A stretch of 11,681 nucleotides of DNA, from NCBI GenBank assembly GCA_905193765.1, contig CAJJPZ010000065.1, forward strand, positions 1 to 11,681. Reading direction: 5' to 3'. This DNA comes from an uncultured Eubacterium sp. (GTDB taxonomy: Bacteria; Bacillota; Clostridia; Peptostreptococcales; Anaerovoracaceae). Numbering within the stretch: the stretch's first letter is position 1; each line of letters opens with the position of its first letter. Under the pieces are notes generated by a model. The model ran no database searches and was not told the DNA's origin. It saw only the letters and a program-made list of their open reading frames with translations. Positions 5,570 to 11,681 of this stretch are shown here, one piece after another. The translations under genes were made by a program, and so were the position numbers.

Positions 5570-8500
5570 ATGAACATGTTTAAACGAAAAACCTGCTCAG
5601 TACTCCTGTCATGGCTGATCATCGCAGCAATGACAGCAGCGCTGATACCTGCAGCATTCATGATGCAGATAAATGAAGTCGATGCAGCCACTATGCCGCA
5701 AAGCCCACGAGTATCGAATGGAGTATCCACCTGGGACTGCATCTATTACGGCAATTACTACAAGGAGTCATCGGATAGCAAAACTCCAGTCAAATGGCGT
5801 GTCCTCAGTGTGAACGGCAGCGAAGCCTTTCTTCTTGCCGATGAGAATATAGACAGCGGTATCCTTTATAACGAAGAAGGGTCAGAAGACGCCTGGGCGG
5901 ACAGCAATATCAGGAGCTGGCTGAACAGCACCTTCATAAACGAGGCGTTCTCCAGTCAGGAGCAAAATGCCATAAAAAGCAAAACCATAAAAACCCCCGA
6001 TAACCCTGTACATCATACAACAGGCGGTGCAGATACGACAGACAAGATCTTCCTTCTGTCCATAAGCGAAGTCACCAGCAGCAAATACGGCTTCAGCACC
6101 TCCTTCACCCCGGAAAATACAGAAGAACAGGATGAAACGAGATTATCAAAGAACACTAAATATACTGCCGGCAAAAAACAGGACGGCTCTGCAGGCGAAG
6201 CTGACAGCTGGGCGCTTCGCTCACCGGGCTACGGAGCCGGATATATGTCATATATCAGTTATATGGGTCATGTCGATACATACGGCTGTACATCGGGATG
6301 GGATTATTACGGCGTCCGCCCTGCCATGTACCTGGATCTTTCTGCCGGTGGATGGACCAACGCCGGTACTGTGTCCGGCAAGATAACAGCAACTGAAACT
6401 GAAGAAGATAACAAAGTCAGCGGAGAGGTCACTGTGACATACAATCCACAGATGAAAAAACTCAAAAAGATGGAGATCACAGAAAATTACAGTGACGATT
6501 TCTTCTCAACTGATAACAGCAAATACAACCAGGAGCTCGCCGAGTTCTCTCTGCTGGTAACGATGGCGTCACAGTCAAAGTGGACAGCCGACAGAAGCGA
6601 CAGAGACGCATACATCAGATTACTGTTCGTCGATAAGCTGAAGTTCACAGAGTATTTTTCAAAGAAATACGACGTCACCCTGGACAACACCGATAACACC
6701 GTAGGATACGCATTCGCCAGGAAAAAAATCGACGGAAAGAATGTCATGGCTATAGCCATACGAAGCGGCGGATATGGCGGCGAATGGGAAAGCAACGGAC
6801 GAATATGCGGCGGCGCCATAGACGGAGAGCACGACGGTTTCGGCTCTGCCGCAAAAGCTGTGTTCAGCGATGTCCAGAAATATGTCAGCGAAAACCAGAT
6901 CGACAAGATCTGGATCTGCGGATACAGCAGAGGCGCAGCGGTATCAGGGCTTCTTGGCAGCAGGATATCCGAAAGCGGTCTTGTGTCGTCGTCAGACCTG
7001 TACTGCTATACATTCGAGGCGCCTAAATCGACTTCCACGATAAAGAATGTCCGCGGTATATACAATATCGTCAGCGTATCCGACGCCATCCCTATGGTAC
7101 CTCTGGACAGATGGGGATTCACAAGATACGGCAAAAACATCTACATCAAGAGCACAAAAGAATCGCTTAAAGCCTACAGCAGCAATATCGATGCTGTGCG
7201 TAAGAAATTCAGAGACATCACAGGCAATGATCTGAAGTCGAATCCAAGGCTGGTGAATGAACTGATAATAGGTTTCCTCGGTTCGATCGTTCCGAATGCG
7301 ACCCATTACGCCGCGATACAGACGCCTGTAAGCAAATGCCTGGGGACGATGGGAACCGAGCAGAAATTCCTGGATGGCAAAAACGAACCCTATGATTACA
7401 CGCCTGTCCTGAAATATTTCAATATCGACCAGATATATTACGGGGACAAGAGCCTTGAAGAGGATTTCAACTCCATTTTCCAGCAGCACTGGCCGGAGGC
7501 GACATATGCATGGCTGAAATTCGGAGAAACCACGGAAACAAATATTTACAAAACGATTTCATTCATTGCCAGGACAAATCCACTGAACAGGACATATGCT
7601 CCGGTAACGGCTCAAAAGGAATCATCCTCAGACACAGCGAAGCTGACAGACAATTACACGATCAGAGTATATGATTCGGACAATAACAAAGTTGCTGAGA
7701 TCGTCAACGGTGATTACAGCTCATTCGCAGATAAAAACCCTGACACTTCTCTTGAAGTGATAAAAGGACTGAACGATGAGATCCGTATCCTTGTACCTGA
7801 AGATGACGAGTACAGATTCGAACTGGTACCGGGTGAAAAGCTCACGCTGGATTACGAAGTCCAGGAACTGCAGGGTGACGGAGAACTCACCAGGACGATA
7901 CAGTACAACGATATCGGTCTGGATAACAGCGATAAGTTAGAAGGAAAATCGGAACAGGGCACAGACAACGCCGCTGTGAAATACGATCCTGCGATAAATG
8001 AAAACAAAACGGTCAAACCTGATGTCATTGCAGAAGGATCAGAACTTGATGCTGTGAATATCGAAACGCAGGTAGTCGGAAACGGGTATGCTGCAGGAGC
8101 CGGTACATATGCAGATCAGGCAAAAGTAACGCTCACTGCGAAACCGCTGGACGACGCTGCATTCGGCGGCTGGTATGAATCCGGTAAACTGATTTCAAAA
8201 GAAACAAGTTTCACATTCCGTGCTGAATCCGGAAACGACAGGAACATCACAGCTAAATTCTGTGAGCCGATACAGGGCAGATCTGCAAAACTGTCAAAAA
8301 CGACATACGTATATAACGGCAAATCACAGACCCCTGCAGTAACGATTTCCGGTCTGAAAAAAGGCCAGGATTATACAGTCAGCTACAGCAAAAACAGATA
8401 TGTCGGAACAGCTACAGCTAAAATCACCGGTACCGGAGACTATTCAGGTACCATCACCAGGACTTTCAGGATCATCCCGAAGGGAACGACCATAAGAACA

Positions 8501-8764
8501 CTGTCAAAGGCGAAAAAAGCATTTACATTAAAATGGAAAAAGCAGAGCACACAGACTACAGGCTATCAGATCAGATACAGCCTCAAGTCTTCCATGAAAT
8601 CATCAAAAACAGTGACGATCACTAAAAACTCAGTGACTTCGAAGAAAATAAGCAAACTGAAAGCAAAGAAAAAGTATTACGTCCAGATAAGAAGTTATAA
8701 GACCGTAAACAAAGTCAGATACTATTCATCCTGGAGCAGCATGAAGAAAGTAACTACCCGATAA
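5570..8764 (+). CDS. Large secreted multidomain protein: DUF6273-like, lipase-like alpha/beta hydrolase, InlB-like repeat, Ig-like and FN3-like modules
   Basis: This protein has 1064 residues. The ATG at 5570 follows AAGGAG by 9 nt and gives a classical signal peptide: MNMFKRK, a hydrophobic core near residues 9-31, and cleavage likely after VDAA near residue 41. Residues about 50-265 resemble DUF6273 (YYGNYY, WRVLS, W..S.IRSWLN..F, WALRSPG and a YGVRPAMYLDL end). Residues about 300-600 look like a lipase class 3 or alpha/beta hydrolase fold: GYSRGAA places the nucleophile at Ser453, SVSDAIP offers Asp505 and NATHYAA offers His579. A beta-rich linker follows (about 640-800), then an InlB-like repeat with FGGWY (about 829-905), an Ig-like 'YNGKSQTPAV' module (about 908-975) and a lysine-rich FN3-like module to the end. 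No LPXTG or membrane anchor is present, so it is released or held non-covalently. Hydrolysis of a lipid or ester is inferred from the fold and triad, and no substrate is known. Confidence 0.85.
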   Translation: MNMFKRKTCSVLLSWLIIAAMTAALIPAAFMMQINEVDAATMPQSPRVSNGVSTWDCIYYGNYYKESSDSKTPVKWRVLSVNGSEAFLLADENIDSGILYNEEGSEDAWADSNIRSWLNSTFINEAFSSQEQNAIKSKTIKTPDNPVHHTTGGADTTDKIFLLSISEVTSSKYGFSTSFTPENTEEQDETRLSKNTKYTAGKKQDGSAGEADSWALRSPGYGAGYMSYISYMGHVDTYGCTSGWDYYGVRPAMYLDLSAGGWTNAGTVSGKITATETEEDNKVSGEVTVTYNPQMKKLKKMEITENYSDDFFSTDNSKYNQELAEFSLLVTMASQSKWTADRSDRDAYIRLLFVDKLKFTEYFSKKYDVTLDNTDNTVGYAFARKKIDGKNVMAIAIRSGGYGGEWESNGRICGGAIDGEHDGFGSAAKAVFSDVQKYVSENQIDKIWICGYSRGAAVSGLLGSRISESGLVSSSDLYCYTFEAPKSTSTIKNVRGIYNIVSVSDAIPMVPLDRWGFTRYGKNIYIKSTKESLKAYSSNIDAVRKKFRDITGNDLKSNPRLVNELIIGFLGSIVPNATHYAAIQTPVSKCLGTMGTEQKFLDGKNEPYDYTPVLKYFNIDQIYYGDKSLEEDFNSIFQQHWPEATYAWLKFGETTETNIYKTISFIARTNPLNRTYAPVTAQKESSSDTAKLTDNYTIRVYDSDNNKVAEIVNGDYSSFADKNPDTSLEVIKGLNDEIRILVPEDDEYRFELVPGEKLTLDYEVQELQGDGELTRTIQYNDIGLDNSDKLEGKSEQGTDNAAVKYDPAINENKTVKPDVIAEGSELDAVNIETQVVGNGYAAGAGTYADQAKVTLTAKPLDDAAFGGWYESGKLISKETSFTFRAESGNDRNITAKFCEPIQGRSAKLSKTTYVYNGKSQTPAVTISGLKKGQDYTVSYSKNRYVGTATAKITGTGDYSGTITRTFRIIPKGTTIRTLSKAKKAFTLKWKKQSTQTTGYQIRYSLKSSMKSSKTVTITKNSVTSKKISKLKAKKKYYVQIRSYKTVNKVRYYSSWSSMKKVTTR

Positions 8765-8873
8765 GCTGACTGCTGACTACAGCCATGCCGCTCATCGCAT
8801 ATCCTATCATGATCCGGCGCATCGAAAAAGGTCCCGGAACAGACAGCACCGAATGATACCCAACGCCTTAAGA
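8765..8873. other. Non-coding spacer, nothing recognised
   Basis: About 110 bp between the stop of the lipase-like gene and its terminator. I see no open frame with a ribosome binding site, no repeat and no RNA signature here. It is probably untranslated 3' end of the upstream transcript. Confidence 0.5.
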
Positions 8874-8906
8874 ATACCTGCAGGAACATACGCTGCAGGT
8901 ATTTTT
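8874..8906 (+). terminator. Intrinsic terminator after the lipase-like gene
   Basis: ATACCTGCAG (8874-8883) pairs with CTGCAGGTAT (8893-8902) across a 9-nt loop and runs into TTTTT. It lies about 110 bp after the stop codon, and the next promoter starts 45 bp further on, so the two large genes are separate transcripts. Confidence 0.85.
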
Positions 8907-8950
8907 ATGCGCTTTTCATTTTCCAATCCTGTCTAAATCACCTGATAGCA

Positions 8951-8979
8951 TTGACACTGATTATCTAAAACAGTATACT
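8951..8979 (+). promoter_or_regulatory. Strong promoter of the adhesin gene
   Basis: TTGACA (8951-8956, perfect), a 17-nt spacer and TATACT (8974-8979, five of six) form the best promoter on this strand. Transcription should start near 8986, giving a long leader of about 92 nt that is almost entirely made of stem-loops before the ribosome binding site. Confidence 0.8.
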
Positions 8980-8988
8980 TAACATCGT

Positions 8989-9054
8989 ATACATACTAAT
9001 GTATTTATAACTTATATTTTTTATAAGTTATCAATAATGAGTTACATTATTGAT
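8989..9054 (+). promoter_or_regulatory. Three consecutive perfect stem-loops in the adhesin 5' leader
   Basis: The leader holds ATACAT-acta-ATGTAT (8989-9004), ATAACTTATA-ttttt-TATAAGTTAT (9007-9031, ten perfect pairs) and ATCAATAAT-gagttac-ATTATTGAT (9030-9054, nine perfect pairs). The second and third share two bases, so they may compete or stack. None has a U-tract on its 3' side, so they are not ordinary terminators. They stop 11 nt before the AGGAGG. Possible roles are 5' protection of a long mRNA, binding of an RNA or protein regulator, or dyad DNA operators. I do not recognise a known riboswitch class. Confidence 0.6.
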
Positions 9055-9077
9055 TCGAACATATCAGGAGGTCGAAA

Positions 9078-11681
9078 ATGCGACACACACGAATAAGATG
9101 CACTGCGGTCATGTGTTCTGTAGTGTTTCTTGCATTGCTATTTTTCACACTAAGCACATCCACTGCTTCTGCTGCTATCAACGATCATATCGTATCGGGA
9201 AAAACGCCGCAGGGCACAGTTATTTCTCTGTTCGACTACTGGGTCAACCAGCAGGATTCGCCGGATCATGGCAATTCGAACAACAATTCCGACGGCGGTA
9301 TAAACAAAGACCACGATCTTAAGTTTTCCAACGGAAACGGATACAGCGGCTTCAACAACTGGACCGGAAGCAGCGCGCCTTATTCCGGAATGGTCATGAA
9401 TACTCTCAACAGCAACGGATATCCATTCCTTGCTACAGACTTGTGGTCAGGTATATTTTACACCAGACCTCTGGACTATCTCTTCGACAATTCGGAGGTG
9501 ACTGGAAAGAAAGCCTACAGTAATGTAGACGGTCTCATGCAGACCGACGACGATGGTTATTACTACTATGACTGCAGGAAAAACTTTGCATCATACGATG
9601 AGAAGACAAACAAGATCAATCTTTATGATAAACCTGCTGTCAAGGCATCGAGCTACGGTACCACAGGACAGTTTTTCCCTTTCAACAGTGCCACAGATGT
9701 CTTCGACGAGTCCAACGGCAGTCTCGTTGCCAAAAGCAATGTAACTGCTGACAGCAACAGTGTAAACCACTGGTTCGGACTTTTCATGAGCACACACTTC
9801 ATGCATCCTGAAGACGGCAAGACATCCAAGGGCAAAGATATCACCTATGAATTCAGCGGCGACGATGATGTATGGGTGTTCATCGATGACGTCCTGATAG
9901 GCGATCTCGGCGGTATCCACGATGCTGCAAGTCTGAAGATAAACTTCAGCACGGGAGCTGTTACGGTGAACGGTTCAAGCGACGGCACACTTAAGTCCAA
10001 GTTCGATGCAGCCGGAAAAACAAGTTCAACGCAGTGGAAAGGCAATACTTTCAGCGGCGGTACTTACCATACTCTGAAGTTCTTCTACCTTGAACGAGGC
10101 AATTATGCGTCAAACATATCACTGAAGTTCAACCTCAAGCTGATGCCTGACAATGAAGCTCAGAAAGTCGATCAGTACAGCAATGAACTTGCAGGAGCAA
10201 CTTTCGATCTCTATGAAGCCGACCGCAAAGAAAAAGACGGCGATATCGAATATACAGCAAAAGGCAGCAGCCTGTGCTCAGGTACTACCGATGTGAACGG
10301 AAGCCTCAAGCTGAAAGGCAGCGATGGGGCCACCATCAACTTTGAAGAACTCTACAAAAAGGATATAGGCCCTTACTACATAATGAAAGAGACCGATCCT
10401 CCTGCAGGATACCGCAAAGCCAAGGATGTCTGGCTGGAATACGATCCGAAAACAGGTGCTGTCACCACTGAAAACATGTGGGAGTCAGGGATACACGCCA
10501 ACCCGAGGATCATGATCACTGCACCCACATACCTGTATGACAGTAACGGCAACCGTCTCGAAATGAACTCCGACGGTTCTCTTAAACGCGGCTCGATATT
10601 CGCTGTAGTATATAAACGCAACGATATGGACGGATCCATCGATGATGACAACAACTGGTCCGCCATCAGCGGCTCTATCCTTGACGGCTGGAAGCTGCAT
10701 GAAGTGGACAGTATCGAGGACGCTCTCCAGGGAAACAAATACGAGCTGAAGCTCAATTCCATGGGTGCATACGAGACAACACTTGACGAGCTCCCCGGTG
10801 ACATCATGACATACTCCACCATTATAGTTGCAGACAATGCAGGCAAGTCCGACCAGGAGATCCTGAAGGCACTTCAGGACAAGTCCATGTATTCGATATC
10901 ATATTACTACACGACAGGAGATATCGACGATGCCACTTCACAGAACTCGGTACGTCTTGATATGGGCATCATGTCGTCTAACATAATCGCCAGAGAATTC
11001 GAATACCAGTACGCGGTGAAGCTGGTGGCAACTGACGTCAGCGATGACCTTTATGTAAAGAAGTTCGACAAATACACGACAGACTTCAGTGATTCTGAAC
11101 ATACCGTGAATGGCGTGAAGTTCGCATTGTATCCTGAAGACCAGACGACACTGCTCAGCAGACTGACTCCGGGAGATGTCGTCCTCAAAGATGACGCAGT
11201 ACCTGTCCAGGAGCAGACGACTGCTGATAGATCAAGCAATTACGGCTCCATGGATCTCTCCGGTACAGCTATATTCCGTAAACTGACCAATGGCACATAC
11301 TATCTCAAGGAAGTGAGTGCCCCAGGCGGATATAAGATAAACGATAAACTGATCAAGGTCATCGTCAACGACAACGGCGCATTCGCGGACGCCGGTGAAA
11401 AAGGAGACGGTATATATGTCGGTCGTGGTGGATCAGGAACACTGCTGAAAAGCATGGAGCAGTTCGCTACCAACGATGATATAGATTCCACACTGACGAA
11501 CATGCTGATCAGCCTGAAGGTATCAGATAAAGAACCCGGCACAGACGGTTCATGGGACGAGTCTTCTGTCACCACTAAAGATCCGATCCATATCAGATAC
11601 ACAGCACTGGGAGAAGTGAGACATGCCGGTCATTACAAAATACTGAATGAAGACGGTTCTTCTGATCAGCTCCTCCAGCAC
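9078..11681 (+). CDS. Large surface adhesin/pilin-like protein with fibro-slime and SpaA/Cna-B-like domains (3' partial)
   Basis: The frame from ATG 9078 stays open for 868 codons to the window edge, so the gene is truncated by the window. CAGGAGGT lies 5 nt upstream of the start. A signal peptide is clear (basic MRHTRIR, a hydrophobic core, cleavage near STASAA at about residue 33). Residues about 255-355 resemble the fibro-slime/PA14-like domain: GDDDVWVFIDD (261-271), GDLGGIH (275-281) and YHTLKFFYLERG, with the acidic pairs expected for calcium or sugar binding. A first SpaA/Cna-B-like domain follows, with LAGATFDLYEAD at 371-382 and YYIMKETDPPAGY (Glu438). The middle (about 470-655) is less typical. 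A second such domain has YVKKFDKY (Lys661/662), VNGVKFALYPED from residue 677 and YYLKEVSAPGGY (Glu745). The lysine and glutamate positions suit intramolecular isopeptide bonds. A sortase motif and sortase gene would lie to the right. The role is adhesion or pilus formation by inference. Confidence 0.9.
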   Translation, partial: MRHTRIRCTAVMCSVVFLALLFFTLSTSTASAAINDHIVSGKTPQGTVISLFDYWVNQQDSPDHGNSNNNSDGGINKDHDLKFSNGNGYSGFNNWTGSSAPYSGMVMNTLNSNGYPFLATDLWSGIFYTRPLDYLFDNSEVTGKKAYSNVDGLMQTDDDGYYYYDCRKNFASYDEKTNKINLYDKPAVKASSYGTTGQFFPFNSATDVFDESNGSLVAKSNVTADSNSVNHWFGLFMSTHFMHPEDGKTSKGKDITYEFSGDDDVWVFIDDVLIGDLGGIHDAASLKINFSTGAVTVNGSSDGTLKSKFDAAGKTSSTQWKGNTFSGGTYHTLKFFYLERGNYASNISLKFNLKLMPDNEAQKVDQYSNELAGATFDLYEADRKEKDGDIEYTAKGSSLCSGTTDVNGSLKLKGSDGATINFEELYKKDIGPYYIMKETDPPAGYRKAKDVWLEYDPKTGAVTTENMWESGIHANPRIMITAPTYLYDSNGNRLEMNSDGSLKRGSIFAVVYKRNDMDGSIDDDNNWSAISGSILDGWKLHEVDSIEDALQGNKYELKLNSMGAYETTLDELPGDIMTYSTIIVADNAGKSDQEILKALQDKSMYSISYYYTTGDIDDATSQNSVRLDMGIMSSNIIAREFEYQYAVKLVATDVSDDLYVKKFDKYTTDFSDSEHTVNGVKFALYPEDQTTLLSRLTPGDVVLKDDAVPVQEQTTADRSSNYGSMDLSGTAIFRKLTNGTYYLKEVSAPGGYKINDKLIKVIVNDNGAFADAGEKGDGIYVGRGGSGTLLKSMEQFATNDDIDSTLTNMLISLKVSDKEPGTDGSWDESSVTTKDPIHIRYTALGEVRHAGHYKILNEDGSSDQLLQH

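Noticed and set aside
4230..8842. Repeated short word AAGGTCCCGGAA near 4236 and again near 8829
   Set aside because: Only about a dozen bases are shared, one copy lies inside the S-component gene and the other in an untranslated region. Nothing else is shared around them, so chance is the simplest explanation.
1..11681. CRISPR arrays, tRNA/rRNA genes, insertion sequences, toxin-antitoxin or phage-defence systems
   Set aside because: I looked for regularly spaced repeats, transposase motifs, tRNA-like cloverleaf segments and defence-type domains on both strands and saw none.

Overview
The window looks like a chromosomal segment from a Bacillota (Clostridia-type) bacterium, probably an anaerobic, host-associated commensal. 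The evidence is moderate G+C coding with AT-rich intergenic gaps, strong AGGAGG-type ribosome binding sites, sigma-A-like promoters (TTGACA/TATAAT, some with extended -10), many intrinsic terminators, an ECF-type transporter S component, a cobalamin riboswitch, and large secreted proteins with DUF6273, InlB-like, SpaA/Cna-B and fibro-slime-like modules. The genus cannot be fixed from the sequence alone. No rRNA, tRNA, CRISPR array, insertion sequence or phage gene is visible.

Left part (1-1745). The window opens with the last 45 codons of a plus-strand gene resembling the end of a LysR-type regulator. It converges on a minus-strand gene for a 90-residue, eight-cysteine protein (149-421). That small gene has its own leader: a promoter (721-749), a cobalamin riboswitch (about 522-695) and a terminator hairpin with a U-tract just before the ribosome binding site (437-464). 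This makes a B12-controlled transcription-attenuation unit for a single small metal-binding-type protein. Upstream of it on the same strand lies an AEC-family (auxin efflux carrier type) permease (753-1694, GTG start).

Middle (1746-5482). A divergent promoter region separates the AEC permease from a plus-strand YeiH/UPF0324-family membrane protein (1904-2962), which ends in a strong terminator. A minus-strand two-gene operon follows: an ECF transporter S component (3788-4333) overlapping by 7 bp a TIM-barrel amidohydrolase (3054-3794). This suggests uptake plus hydrolysis of one small molecule. An AT-rich intergenic region holding a 20-bp near-palindrome separates this operon from a divergent CobW/COG0523-like P-loop GTPase (4573-5406) with unusual motif variants.

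Right part (5483-11681). Two large, independently transcribed exported proteins fill the rest. The first (5570-8764, 1064 residues) joins a signal peptide, a DUF6273-like domain, a lipase-like alpha/beta hydrolase domain with a GYSRG nucleophile elbow, an InlB-like repeat, an Ig-like module and a C-terminal fibronectin-III-like module. The second runs from 9078 to the window edge with no stop codon, giving at least 868 residues. It is an adhesin or pilin-like protein with a fibro-slime/PA14-like domain and at least two SpaA/Cna-B-like domains. Its roughly 92-nt 5' leader contains three consecutive perfect stem-loops.

Together the window combines nutrient and metabolite transport, a corrinoid-responsive small protein, a possible metallochaperone and surface or secreted proteins for interaction with a host or substrate.
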